Shown here piece after piece: positions 35,315-43,238 of a stretch of 43,238 nucleotides of DNA. The stretch's first letter is position 1. Each line of letters begins with the position of its first letter. The notes below the pieces were generated by a model. It was not told the DNA's origin, did no database searches, and saw only the letters and a program-made list of their open reading frames with translations. This stretch comes from Gammaproteobacteria bacterium (GTDB lineage Bacteria; Gemmatimonadota; Gemmatimonadetes; Longimicrobiales; Gaopeijiaceae), in NCBI GenBank assembly GCA_009840525.1, contig VXNP01000007.1, forward strand, positions 1 through 43,238, in the 5' to 3' direction. The position numbers were made by a program, and so were the translations under genes.

Positions 35315-36075
35315 CCGTCCCCCCGGATGCACAGACCCGAAACGGGCCGCCGGCCACGCTGCCCGGCCAGCGCATTCAGCACACGCGCGACCTGTCCTGC
35401 GTCAGTTTCGACTCCGATGGCCTCGTTCCCGCGATCGCGCAGGACGCCAGGACCGGCGAAATGCTCATGTTGGCCTACGCCAGCCGCACCTCTCTCGCCC
35501 TGACCCTGGATACGGGACAGATGTATTTCTGGTCCCGAACCAGAAAGGAGATCTGGCGCAAGGGCGCGACATCCGGGAACGTGCTGTCGCTGGTATCGCT
35601 GCATGTGGACTGCGATGGGGACGCAGTGCTGGCGAAGGTGCGCCCGGCCGGTCCGGTGTGCCACACCGGAGCGCGAACCTGCTTCACCGACCCGGGAACG
35701 CGCGAAACGGAGCCGACCGCCGCCGCGTCCGATGAGGACGACTCGGAAGGACGACCCACCGTCCGCGGAGGAGAGATGCTGGACAATCTCTGGATCACCC
35801 TTCGCTCGCGTGCCGCGGAAATGCCGCCGGGAAGCAACACCGCGCGCCTGCTCGCGGACAGGAATCTCCGCCTCAAGAAGCTGGGCGAGGAGCTGGTGGA
35901 GCTGACCGTCGCCCTGACCCGGCGCGACCCCGCGGCAATCACCGGGGAAGCCGCCGACCTGCTGTACCACCTGCTGGTCGCGCTGATGGGCGCGGGCGTC
36001 TCGCTCCACTCCGTCGGCGCCGAGCTCGCCCGCCGCGCGGGCGACGATCCACCTGGAAGGAGGAATGACCCATGA
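35311..36075 (+). CDS. hisIE: Bifunctional phosphoribosyl-AMP cyclohydrolase / phosphoribosyl-ATP pyrophosphatase
   Basis: Steps two and three of histidine synthesis in one 254-residue chain. The HisI domain (about 25-130) shows [26 protein letters not shown], the metal site [10 protein letters not shown] and CHTGARTCF. An acidic linker (about 131-152) leads to HisE (about 153-245) with [15 protein letters not shown] and [14 protein letters not shown], which binds magnesium. The first 24 residues are an extra disordered N-terminus. The ATG overlaps hisF, and the stop overlaps an SPFH gene; both overlaps are ATGA. Confidence 0.95.
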   Translation: MTVPPDAQTRNGPPATLPGQRIQHTRDLSCVSFDSDGLVPAIAQDARTGEMLMLAYASRTSLALTLDTGQMYFWSRTRKEIWRKGATSGNVLSLVSLHVDCDGDAVLAKVRPAGPVCHTGARTCFTDPGTRETEPTAAASDEDDSEGRPTVRGGEMLDNLWITLRSRAAEMPPGSNTARLLADRNLRLKKLGEELVELTVALTRRDPAAITGEAADLLYHLLVALMGAGVSLHSVGAELARRAGDDPPGRRNDP

Positions 36076-36965
36076 CGTCCGCATTGCTTGCCATATTCAC
36101 CATCATCGCCGGCGGGCTCATCCGCCTGTTTTCCACCACCACGGGCCGCAATCCCGGCATGACCCGGCTCATCTCCTACGGGGTGATGGCGGCAGGCGTC
36201 GCGCTGCTGGCGATGAACTCCGTCATCCTGATCGATGTCGGCGAGGTCGGGGTGGAGCACTTTCTGGGACGGGTCAACCAGCGCGCACACGCGCAGGGGG
36301 TCCACGTCGTGAATCCCCTCGCGAACATCGAGAAGATGTCGGTGCGCGAGCAGAGCTTCCCGCAGGGAGGGACGGTCGAGCGCATCGAAGCCCAGACCAG
36401 CGAGCAGTTGAACGTGACGCTGGAGGTGTCGGTTCTCTATCAGATCGAGGCCAGCCGCACTCCCACGCTCTTTCAGGAGCTGGGGACGGAGCGCCAGATC
36501 ACGGCGGCCATCGTCCTCAACTCCGTGCGCAACGGAGTCCGCGACGCGGTCGCGACACGCTCCATCAACGAGATCTTCTCCCCTGACCGCGCGGAGCTGT
36601 CCGACAACATAGAGGCCGCCATCCAGGCCAGCGCCGAGGACCGCATCAACGTGGTGCAGGCCTTCGTCCGCGACATCCAGGCCCCGGAGGGCGTGCGCCA
36701 GGCCATCGAGGAGCGCCAGCAGCGCGAACAGCAGGTGGCCCAGGAGCGCTTCCAGACCGAAATCATCCAGGAGCGCGCCCGCCAGCAGATCGAGGAGGCG
36801 CGGGGCATCGCCGAGGCCCAGCGGATCATCTCCGAGGGCCTGACCCCCGAGTACCTGACGTTCCACTACATCGAGAAGCTGGGCGAGCTGCCCGCGGGTT
36901 CGGTCGTGTACGTGCCCACTGAGGGCGGGATCCCGCTGATGCGGTCGCTCGGCGGGGGCAACTAG
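36072..36965 (+). CDS. SPFH/prohibitin-family membrane protein
   Basis: A 297-residue band-7 protein. Two hydrophobic segments (about 4-20 and 34-52) precede the SPFH domain (VEHFLGRVNQRAHAQGVHVVNPLANIEKMSVREQSF, about 56-200). A long Gln/Glu/Arg-rich coiled coil (about 205-255) and a short C-terminal beta region follow. Such proteins form large rings on membranes and often guard proteases such as FtsH or organise membrane domains. It is coupled to hisIE (ATGA), so it is expressed with the histidine genes, although no metabolic link is known. The C-terminal YIEKLGELPAGSVVYVPTEGG is typical of prohibitin-like bacterial members. A lipoprotein aminopeptidase follows. Confidence 0.9.
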   Translation: MTSALLAIFTIIAGGLIRLFSTTTGRNPGMTRLISYGVMAAGVALLAMNSVILIDVGEVGVEHFLGRVNQRAHAQGVHVVNPLANIEKMSVREQSFPQGGTVERIEAQTSEQLNVTLEVSVLYQIEASRTPTLFQELGTERQITAAIVLNSVRNGVRDAVATRSINEIFSPDRAELSDNIEAAIQASAEDRINVVQAFVRDIQAPEGVRQAIEERQQREQQVAQERFQTEIIQERARQQIEEARGIAEAQRIISEGLTPEYLTFHYIEKLGELPAGSVVYVPTEGGIPLMRSLGGGN

Positions 36966-36990
36966 CGGCCCGCAGACCGCTGCCCGGTTG

Positions 36991-38055
36991 ATGGGAAGGG
37001 GAAGGCGCCTGCTGCTGCTGGGGGTCGCGGCCACCGGGCTGGTGGCTGCGGCGACGTCGTGCTCACCCCTGTACGTCCTGCGCGCGGGATGGGAGGAGGC
37101 GCGCATCCTCACGGCCCGGCGGCCGATCGAGGACGTCATCGTCGATCCGGACACCGACGACCGCACGCGCGGCAAGCTCACCTTCGCCCGCCTGGCGCGC
37201 GCCTTCGCCATCGACGAGCTGGGGCTCGATGTCGGCGACTCCTATACCACCTACACCCGCCTCGACCGCGACACCCTGGCCATGGTGCTGTCCGCGGCCG
37301 AGAAGGACCGCCTGGCGGCGAGGACCTGGTGGTTTCCGGTGGTGGGCCGGGTTCCCTACAGGGGATTTTTCGACCTGGACGACGCCCTCGACGAACAGCG
37401 CAAGCTGGAAGAGGAGGGATTCGACACCTGGCTGCGCCCCACCTCCGCCTTCAGCACCCTGGGGTGGTTCGCGGACCCGCTGATGTCGACGGTGCTGCGC
37501 CAGGACGAGATCGGTGTGGTGCAGACCATCCTGCACGAAGTCTCGCACGCCCACCTCTGGGTGCCGGGAAGCGTCCGCTTCAACGAGAGCTTCGCAACCT
37601 TCGTGGGCGATGCCGGCGCGGCCGCGTTCTTCTGCGCCGACTCGGGCGAGATCCCGACCGTGCGCTGTACGCGCGCGCGCCAGCGGTGGGGCGACGCGAT
37701 GAAGTTCTCGGTCTTCCTGGACGGCCTGGTGGCGGACCTGGAGCGCGTTTACGGCGACGCCGCGCTCACCCGGGAGGAACGCCTGTCGGCGCGTGAACGG
37801 ATCTTCGCCGACGCTCTGGAGCGCTTCACCGCCGAAGTGCAGCCGACCTTCGAAGCCAGCACCTACGCGGGGTTCGTGGACACTCCGCTCAACAACGCCA
37901 CGCTGCTCGCGCGCATGCGCTACTATCACCGGTTGCCCGACTTCCAGGCGCTGCTCGATGCACACGGCGGCGATCTGGGCCCGGCCATCGCAGCGATCAA
38001 GGCGGGGACCGAGGAAGCCGGGGACCCGTTCGAGGTGCTCGGCAACCCGGGATAG
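36991..38055 (+). CDS. Predicted lipoprotein aminopeptidase (COG4324/PF10023 type)
   Basis: A 354-residue predicted lipoprotein with a signal peptide ending ATSC (Cys24). The family hallmark HEVSH (182-186) with Glu199 in NESFATF forms an HExxH-x12-E gluzincin-like zinc site. WWFPVVGRVPYRGFF and RPTSAFSTLGWFADPL are conserved in the 'putative aminopeptidase' family. The start is the ATG at 36991; the TTG three bases earlier is possible. No strong Shine-Dalgarno was found, and the gene stands 25 nt after the SPFH gene. Activity and substrate are unproved for the family. Pairing with an SPFH protein recalls prohibitin-protease pairs, but this enzyme should sit on the periplasmic side. Confidence 0.85.
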   Translation: MGRGRRLLLLGVAATGLVAAATSCSPLYVLRAGWEEARILTARRPIEDVIVDPDTDDRTRGKLTFARLARAFAIDELGLDVGDSYTTYTRLDRDTLAMVLSAAEKDRLAARTWWFPVVGRVPYRGFFDLDDALDEQRKLEEEGFDTWLRPTSAFSTLGWFADPLMSTVLRQDEIGVVQTILHEVSHAHLWVPGSVRFNESFATFVGDAGAAAFFCADSGEIPTVRCTRARQRWGDAMKFSVFLDGLVADLERVYGDAALTREERLSARERIFADALERFTAEVQPTFEASTYAGFVDTPLNNATLLARMRYYHRLPDFQALLDAHGGDLGPAIAAIKAGTEEAGDPFEVLGNPG

Positions 38056-38122
38056 ACGTACAATGGACGAGATTCGCCCCGACCGACCCCGGCAGTGGAA
38101 ATGCAGCGACAGGAGAAGACCA

Positions 38123-39145
38123 ATGACCACCACCGCAAGCCCCACGACGCACCTGTGCGCCGCGCTGTCACTCGCCGCGCTGCTGGCCCTCGCCCCGCCG
38201 CATCCGGGCGCGGCGCAGTCCCATAGCCCGCCCGCCGAGCCGCCCGCCGAGTGGGGGCCGATCTCGATCAACCTGGAGGGGTTCGAGTACCCGCATCCGG
38301 TCGAGTTCATGAACCTGAGCGTCTACGACCAGGATGTGCGGATCGCCTACATGGACATCGCTCCGGTCGGGCCCGCGAACGGTCGCGCCGCGGTCTTCCT
38401 CCATGGAGGCAGCTACTACGGCTGGTACTGGAAGAGCCAGATCGAGGCCCTCGCCAACGAGGGGTACCGGGTCGTCGTGAAGGACCGGCTCGGCTGGGGG
38501 AAATCGTCCAAGCCGATTCTGCCGTACAGCATGAGCCTGCACGCCTCGAACACGGCCCGGCTGATGGAACATCTCGGCATCTCCGAGGCCGCCATCATCG
38601 GACACTCCATGGGCGGGCAGATGGCGACCCGTTTCGCCTTCCTGTATCCGGAGAAGACGACGCATCTGGTCACCATCAACCAGATCGGTCTGACCGACAA
38701 CCGCGGCGGGCGCGGGTTTCGTCCGTTCGATGGCGAGATCGACGCCGACCCGGATCTCCAGCGCGCCTACGAGGCGGACGTGCGGACCGACACGCGCCGC
38801 TACGTGGAGTGGAAGCCGGAGTACCTTGACCACCTGCGCATCCGGCACGGCCAGCGGCTGAGCGGGGACTGGCCCCGGCTCGCGTACGTGCGCCGGCTCG
38901 GCGGCAACCTGCGCTCGATGGACACCATCGTGGACGACTGGCCGCACATCAGGACGAAGGCGCTGATCCTCGGCGGCGAGATCGACGGACCGGACTTTCC
39001 CGCCAACGCCCGCCGGGCCGCCGAAACCCTGCCCAACGGGGAGCTCTTTCTCATCCCGAACATCGGCCACAATCCCCACGAAGAGGCGCCGGACATCGTC
39101 AACGCGGAGCTGATCCGCTTCCTGGGCACCGATCCCCGCGAGTAA
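38123..39145 (+). CDS. Exported alpha/beta-hydrolase
   Basis: A 340-residue hydrolase with a signal peptide (about 1-32, ending GAAQS). The alpha/beta fold is clear: oxyanion stretch VFLHGGSYYGWYWKSQI, the DRLGWGKSS loop, nucleophile Ser162 in IIGHSMGGQMA, and catalytic His316 in NIGHNPHEE; the acidic member is likely in LGGEIDGPDF. The ATG at 38123 has AGGAG 7 nt upstream; the frame before it lies inside the aminopeptidase gene. Esterase, lipase or epoxide-hydrolase activity cannot be separated. The cap region NRGGRGFRPFDGEIDADPDLQRAYEADVR is long. Confidence 0.88.
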   Translation: MTTTASPTTHLCAALSLAALLALAPPHPGAAQSHSPPAEPPAEWGPISINLEGFEYPHPVEFMNLSVYDQDVRIAYMDIAPVGPANGRAAVFLHGGSYYGWYWKSQIEALANEGYRVVVKDRLGWGKSSKPILPYSMSLHASNTARLMEHLGISEAAIIGHSMGGQMATRFAFLYPEKTTHLVTINQIGLTDNRGGRGFRPFDGEIDADPDLQRAYEADVRTDTRRYVEWKPEYLDHLRIRHGQRLSGDWPRLAYVRRLGGNLRSMDTIVDDWPHIRTKALILGGEIDGPDFPANARRAAETLPNGELFLIPNIGHNPHEEAPDIVNAELIRFLGTDPRE

Positions 39146-39193
39146 CACCACATCCGCGCCGGGACAATCCCCCTTGGACGGAGGCAGACGTCC

Positions 39194-39595
39194 ATGCGAC
39201 GAATCGTAATGAGACTCGCGATTGCAGCGTCGCTCATCATGCTTTTCCAGGCGTGCGTCTCCACGGGCAGCGGTGATGGCGTTCGCCGGGATCGCGACCT
39301 GATCGTGGCCGAGGAACTGGCGAACCATCCCACCATGATGCTCGCCGACGCGATCCGTCAGTTGCGCCCCCGCTGGATGAATCCGCGCGACGCGCCCGCG
39401 CTCGCGGGTGCCACGGTGCCCGTGGCCGTGGATGGAGGAGTGCCGCAGGGCTGGATGATCCTGGACACGCTACGCGCCGGCCAGGTGCAGTCTGTTCGCT
39501 ATCACAGCGCCGCGGACGCCACCATGCGCTGGGGGACAGGCTTCCCGAACGGGCTGATCGAGGTTTCGACCATGGGAAGCGGCGGAGGCGGGTAG
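39194..39595 (+). CDS. Small lipoprotein with TonB-plug-like C-terminus
   Basis: A 133-residue predicted lipoprotein with lipobox FQAC (Cys21). The C-terminal part reads VQSVRYHSAADATMRWGTGFPNGLIEVST. Its order (V-x-x-I/V-R-Y, A-D-A-T-x-R-x-G-T-G, N-G-L-I-E-V) copies the last strand-turn-strand of TonB-dependent receptor plug domains, which typically read like VERIEVLRG...YGTGAANGVI. Unlike a receptor it has no barrel. A short Gly-rich tail follows. The start is the ATG at 39194 with GGAGG 9 nt upstream. Proteins of this form appear in Gemmatimonadota-like genomes to my recollection, but function is not known. Confidence 0.68.
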   Translation: MRRIVMRLAIAASLIMLFQACVSTGSGDGVRRDRDLIVAEELANHPTMMLADAIRQLRPRWMNPRDAPALAGATVPVAVDGGVPQGWMILDTLRAGQVQSVRYHSAADATMRWGTGFPNGLIEVSTMGSGGGG

Positions 39596-39620
39596 CCGCC
39601 CGCGGTCACCCGGGAGGGCA

Positions 39621-39635
39621 CCGGCCGGGGGCCGG
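39621..39635. repeat. GC hairpin upstream of leuS
   Basis: CCGGCC (39621-39626) pairs with GGCCGG (39630-39635) around GGG, in the 83-nt gap between the plug-like lipoprotein and leuS. No T-run follows. It could end the upstream message or be part of the leuS leader. Confidence 0.35.
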
Positions 39636-39678
39636 CGCGGAGGTTGCGAGAGGCTGTGCCCGGCGCGAAAGTAGGGGT

Positions 39679-42138
39679 ATGGAAGAGAGGCCCTCCCCGA
39701 GCTACTCCCCCTCCCAGGTCGAAGCGAAGTGGCAGCGGATCTGGGAGGAACGCGGCGCCAACTCCTTCTCGACAGAGGAGCTTCGCGCCTCCCGGTCGCC
39801 CTACTTCAACCTGATGATGTTCCCGTATCCCTCTGCGGAGGGGCTTCACGTGGGCAACATCTACGCCTTCACCGGGGCGGACATCCACGGGCGCTTCCAG
39901 CGGCTGCAGGGGCACGACGTCTTCGAGCCCATCGGCTTCGACGCCTTCGGCATCCACTCCGAGAACTTCGCGCTGAAGCACGGGACGCATCCCATGGATC
40001 TGATCCCGGCGAACGTGGCCAACTTCACGCGTCAGCTGCGCCGCATCGGGGGGATGTTCGACTGGGATCACTCGGTTGACACGACTGCGCCCGACTACTA
40101 CCGCTGGACCCAGTGGATCTTCCTGAAGCTGTTCGAGGCCGGACTCGCGGAGCGCAAGAAGGCGCCGGTCAACTGGTGTACCTCGTGCAAGACGGTGCTG
40201 GCCAACGAACAGGTCGAGGACGGCCGCTGCGAGCGCTGCGACGCCACCGTCGAGCAGCGCGTGATCGCACAGTGGTTCTTCCGCATCAGCGACTACTCGC
40301 AGCGGCTGCTCGACAACCTGGACCACATCGACTGGTCGGAGTCGACGCGCAAGGCGCAGGCGAACTGGATCGGCCGCAGCGAGGGCGCGCGGCTCGTCTT
40401 CGCGGTGGCCAACTCGGATGACGTGATCGAGGTGTTCACCACCCGCCCGGACACGATCTTCGGGGCGACCTACATGGTGCTCGCGCCCGAGCACCCGCTG
40501 GTGGAACGCATCACCGCCTCATCGCACCGCGAGGAAGTGCGCGCGTACGTCGACCGCGTCGCCGCGATGGACGTGGTCAGCCGCCAGAAGACCGCGGGCG
40601 AGAAGAAGACCGGCGTCTTCACAGGCGGGTACTGCGTGAATCCCGCCACCGGGGCGGAAATCCCGATCTGGATCGCCGACTACGTCCTGGCGGGATACGG
40701 AACCGGAGCCATCATGGCGGTGCCCGGCCACGACGAGCGCGACTTCGAGTTCGCGAACGAGTTCGGACTGCCGGTGGTGCGCGTGGTGGCGGGGCCCGGG
40801 GAGGACGCCGACACCCCGCTCGATGAAGCCTACACCGACCACGACGCCGGGCGCATGGTCAACTCAGGCCGCTTCGACGGCATGAGCGTCGCGGAAGGGA
40901 AGGCGGCCATCACCGCCGACCTGGCGGAGCGGAAGCTGGGGGAGAAGCAGGTCAACTACCAGCTGCGCGACTGGTGCATCTCGCGCCAGCGCTACTGGGG
41001 CCCACCCATCCCCATCGTGTACTGCCCCGACCCCGAGTGCGGCGCAGTCCCGGTGCCCGAACGCGACCTGCCCGTGATCCTGCCCCGCGTCGAAGACTTC
41101 AAGCCCGACGACGACGGCGTGAGCCCGCTCGCGCGCGTTGAGTCGTGGTACAGCGTGGACTGCCCGGCCTGCGGGGCCGCCGCGCGCCGCGAGACGGATG
41201 TCTCGGACACTTTCCTGGACAGCTCCTGGTACTTCCTGCGCTATCCCTCGGTCGGAGACGACGCGATCGCCTTCGATCCCGGCATCACCCGGCGCTGGCT
41301 GCCGGTGGACAGCTACATCGGCGGCAACGAGCACGCGGTGCTCCACCTGATGTACGCGCGCTTCATCACCATGGCGCTCCACGACATCGGGCTGCTGGAC
41401 TTCGAGGAGCCCTTCACCCGCTTCCGCGCCCACGGCATCATCGTCAAGGACGGACGCAAGATGTCGAAGACCAGGGGCAACGTGGTCACGCCCGATCCGG
41501 TCATCGAGGAGTTCGGCGCCGACACCTTCCGCCTGTACCTGATGTTCCTGGGGCCCTTCACCGAGGGCGGGGACTATCGCGACGACGGCATCCGGGGACC
41601 GCTGGGCTTCCTGAGGAGGCTCTGGGACACCGTGCTGGGCGCCGCGGACAACGACGCGGATCCCGATCCCCGCCTGGAGGGGCAACTGCATCGGACGATC
41701 GAACAGGTGACGCGCCAGATCGCGGATCTGCAGTACAACACCTGCATCTCGGGGATGATGGAATACCTGAACGCGGTGCGCGCGGGAGGCCGGAGGCCGG
41801 CGCGAGCCGAGATCGAACCCGTGGTGCTGATGGTGGCGCCTTTCGCGCCGCACATCGCCGAGGAGCTGTGGGAGCGGCTCGGACACGAAGGCGGCGTCTT
41901 CGGACGCGCCCGCTGGCCCGAATACGACGCGGAGAAGGCGAGGCGGCGCATCGTGAAGCTCGCGGTGCAGGTCAACGGCAAGGTGCGCGGCACCATCGAA
42001 GGTCCTTCGGAGATGAGCCGGGAGGATGCGGAGACGCTTGCGCGCCAGCAGGAGAACGTCGCGCGCTTCCTCGAGAACGGGTCTGTTCGACGGGTGATCT
42101 ACGTGCCCGGGCGGCTGATCAACCTGGTGGTCGGGTGA
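39679..42138 (+). CDS. leuS: Leucyl-tRNA synthetase
   Basis: Class I synthetase of 819 residues that charges leucine. The HIGH-type motif is HVGN (57-60) and the KMSKS-type motif is KMSKT (594-598). Both are variants of the strict consensus, but their context (FPYPSAEGLHVGN, GRKMSKTRGNVV) is canonical LeuRS. A zinc ribbon is formed by Cys167, Cys170, Cys184 and Cys187. The CP1 editing domain is complete (TTRPDTIFGATYMVLAPEHPLV, AVPGHDERDFEFA), followed by the tRNA-binding C-terminal domain ending YVPGRLINLVV. The ATG at 39679 has AGGGG very close upstream. Transketolase follows after 146 nt. Confidence 0.96.
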   Translation: MEERPSPSYSPSQVEAKWQRIWEERGANSFSTEELRASRSPYFNLMMFPYPSAEGLHVGNIYAFTGADIHGRFQRLQGHDVFEPIGFDAFGIHSENFALKHGTHPMDLIPANVANFTRQLRRIGGMFDWDHSVDTTAPDYYRWTQWIFLKLFEAGLAERKKAPVNWCTSCKTVLANEQVEDGRCERCDATVEQRVIAQWFFRISDYSQRLLDNLDHIDWSESTRKAQANWIGRSEGARLVFAVANSDDVIEVFTTRPDTIFGATYMVLAPEHPLVERITASSHREEVRAYVDRVAAMDVVSRQKTAGEKKTGVFTGGYCVNPATGAEIPIWIADYVLAGYGTGAIMAVPGHDERDFEFANEFGLPVVRVVAGPGEDADTPLDEAYTDHDAGRMVNSGRFDGMSVAEGKAAITADLAERKLGEKQVNYQLRDWCISRQRYWGPPIPIVYCPDPECGAVPVPERDLPVILPRVEDFKPDDDGVSPLARVESWYSVDCPACGAAARRETDVSDTFLDSSWYFLRYPSVGDDAIAFDPGITRRWLPVDSYIGGNEHAVLHLMYARFITMALHDIGLLDFEEPFTRFRAHGIIVKDGRKMSKTRGNVVTPDPVIEEFGADTFRLYLMFLGPFTEGGDYRDDGIRGPLGFLRRLWDTVLGAADNDADPDPRLEGQLHRTIEQVTRQIADLQYNTCISGMMEYLNAVRAGGRRPARAEIEPVVLMVAPFAPHIAEELWERLGHEGGVFGRARWPEYDAEKARRRIVKLAVQVNGKVRGTIEGPSEMSREDAETLARQQENVARFLENGSVRRVIYVPGRLINLVVG

Positions 42139-42220
42139 AGCTGGTTGCCTCCCGACACGCGGGCGTGCCGCGCGAACCATCTACGCCGATTCGACGTGCC
42201 GCCGCCTCGCCGCCCGTCGA

Positions 42221-42256
42221 TTACGCATTTTACACAATTTACGCATTTTGCGTATT
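42221..42256. repeat. Four 9-bp AT-rich tandem units before the transketolase gene
   Basis: The units are TTACGCATT (42221-42229), TTACACAAT (42230-42238), TTACGCATT (42239-42247) and TTGCGTATT (42248-42256). Units 1 and 3 are identical, unit 2 differs at three positions and unit 4 is partly inverted, forming ACGCA-TTT-TGCGT (42241-42253). The 36-bp block is 69% A/T in a strongly GC-rich neighbourhood and lies 29 nt before the transketolase ATG. It is a candidate operator or promoter element. Confidence 0.75.
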
Positions 42257-42284
42257 GGCTCCCGCACCCTGAGGAAAGGCTGAG

Positions 42285-43238
42285 ATGCCCACTTCCCCGC
42301 TTCCGGATCCCGCACTTTCGCGCCTCGCCATCGACGCCGTGCGCGTGCTCTCCATGGACGCCGTGCAGAAGGCCAACTCGGGACATCCGGGAGCTCCGAT
42401 GGGGCTGGCGCCCGTGGGATATCTGCTGTGGACGCGGCACCTGCGCCACAACCCGGCGAACCCGGAGTGGAGCAACCGCGACCGCTTCGTGCTGTCGGCG
42501 GGACACGCGTCGATGCTCATCTACTCTCTGCTGCACCTGACCGGGTACGACCTGCCGCTCGAGGAGATCCGGCAGTTCCGGCAGTGGGGCTCGCGCACGC
42601 CCGGGCACCCGGAATACGGGCACACGGTGGGGGTCGAGACCACGACCGGTCCGCTGGGCCAGGGGGTGGCCAATTCGGTGGGGATGGCGCTCGCGGAACG
42701 CTGGCTGGCGCACCGGTTCAACCGGACCGGGCACGCCGTGGTGGACCATCACACCTGGGCGCTCTGCTCCGACGGCGACCTCATGGAGGGGATCTCGCAC
42801 GAGGCGGCCGAGTTCGCCGGGCACCAGCGCCTGGGCAAGCTGATCTGGGTGTTCGACGACAATCAGGTCACCATCGACGGCGGGACGGACCTCTCGTGCT
42901 CCACCGACCACGAGCAGCGCTTCCGCGCGTACGGGTGGGACGTCCGCCGCGTGGACGACGGCACCGACCTGGCCGCCCTGGATGCGGCGCTCGCGGGGGC
43001 GCGCGCGGAGACGGACCGGCCCTCGCTGGTGGTCGTGCGGACCACCATCGGGTACGGCAGCCCCGGCAAGGCGGGGTCGTCGTCGTCGCACGGCGCGCCG
43101 CTGGGGGTGGAGGAGGTGGACGCCACCAAGCGCAACCTGGGCTACCCGTCCGGCGACCCCTTCCACGTGGAGGCGGAAGCGCTGGCGCACTGGCGGGAGA
43201 CGGCGGTGCGGGGGGCGGGGCTGGAGGAGGAGTGGCGG
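42285..43238 (+). CDS. tkt: Transketolase, N-terminal part (3' end beyond the window)
   Basis: Thiamine-diphosphate enzyme of the pentose-phosphate pathway that moves two-carbon units between sugar phosphates. The first 318 codons are present and the frame is open at the window edge. [19 protein letters not shown], the cofactor motif [18 protein letters not shown] and [10 protein letters not shown] are typical of full-length transketolase, and [18 protein letters not shown] lies between the first two. The ATG at 42285 has GAGGAAAGG 5-13 nt upstream. An AT-rich repeat block precedes it, in contrast to the operon-style overlaps elsewhere, so it likely has its own promoter. Confidence 0.95.
   Translation, partial: MPTSPLPDPALSRLAIDAVRVLSMDAVQKANSGHPGAPMGLAPVGYLLWTRHLRHNPANPEWSNRDRFVLSAGHASMLIYSLLHLTGYDLPLEEIRQFRQWGSRTPGHPEYGHTVGVETTTGPLGQGVANSVGMALAERWLAHRFNRTGHAVVDHHTWALCSDGDLMEGISHEAAEFAGHQRLGKLIWVFDDNQVTIDGGTDLSCSTDHEQRFRAYGWDVRRVDDGTDLAALDAALAGARAETDRPSLVVVRTTIGYGSPGKAGSSSSHGAPLGVEEVDATKRNLGYPSGDPFHVEAEALAHWRETAVRGAGLEEEWR

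Noticed and set aside
42145..42540. 131-codon plus-strand frame across the repeat array and transketolase start
   Set aside because: It overlaps the transketolase N-terminus in another frame and has no family features.

Overview
The window is 43.2 kb of very GC-rich, densely coding bacterial chromosome. The organism is diderm: there are several lipobox lipoproteins, a predicted outer-membrane beta-barrel, paired periplasmic M16 peptidases and a lipoprotein ending in a TonB-plug-like motif. Base composition, this protein repertoire and the lineage flavour of the lipoproteins suggest Gemmatimonadota or a close relative. That is an inference from gene style, because no rRNA or tRNA is present to confirm it. 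No insertion sequence, phage gene, integrase or CRISPR array was seen. No gene-free stretch exceeds 300 bases; the longest are about 207 nt (27889-28095), 181 nt (24544-24724) and 171 nt (13182-13352).

Layout. (1) 1-12226, plus strand: the end of an M1 metallopeptidase, accA, ricT, metG, an M23 peptidase, two catalytically dead M16-like proteins, a coiled-coil lipoprotein, then a molybdenum-hydroxylase maturation set (mocA-like, xdhC, a free XdhC N-domain) and a coupled DUF402 gene. (2) 12229-24543, minus strand: a membrane-anchored DsbA-like thioredoxin with a coupled 69-aa protein; gyrA, a threonine/serine dehydratase and a HAD phosphatase; a small lipoprotein; and uvrA coupled to an active and an inactive M16 peptidase. 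(3) 24725-27088, plus: a one-piece two-component regulator (GAF-PAS-kinase-receiver-winged helix), divergent from uvrA. (4) 27142-27888, minus: a beta-barrel protein. (5) 28096-43238, plus: a TauD-like dioxygenase coupled to a STAS protein, then a compact histidine operon (hisG-D-C-H-A-B-F-IE) running into an SPFH protein and a lipoprotein aminopeptidase, followed by an alpha/beta hydrolase, a plug-like lipoprotein, leuS and the first 318 codons of transketolase.

Most genes in runs overlap by four bases (ATGA, GTGA or TTGA), so translational coupling is the rule. The his operon encodes most steps from PRPP and ATP to histidine in one transcript, including long-form HisG, but has no recognisable histidinol-phosphatase. 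hisB sits between hisA and hisF.

The least expected signals are the single-polypeptide kinase/response-regulator; two large palindromes inside adjacent coding genes (25 paired bases in mocA, 16 in xdhC); a 20-codon mini-ORF bridging hisH and hisA with the best Shine-Dalgarno of the junction; four 9-bp AT-rich units before transketolase; and a pair of pseudo-M16 proteins. Start codons were re-chosen for several genes from ribosome-binding sites and overlaps, as noted in each entry.
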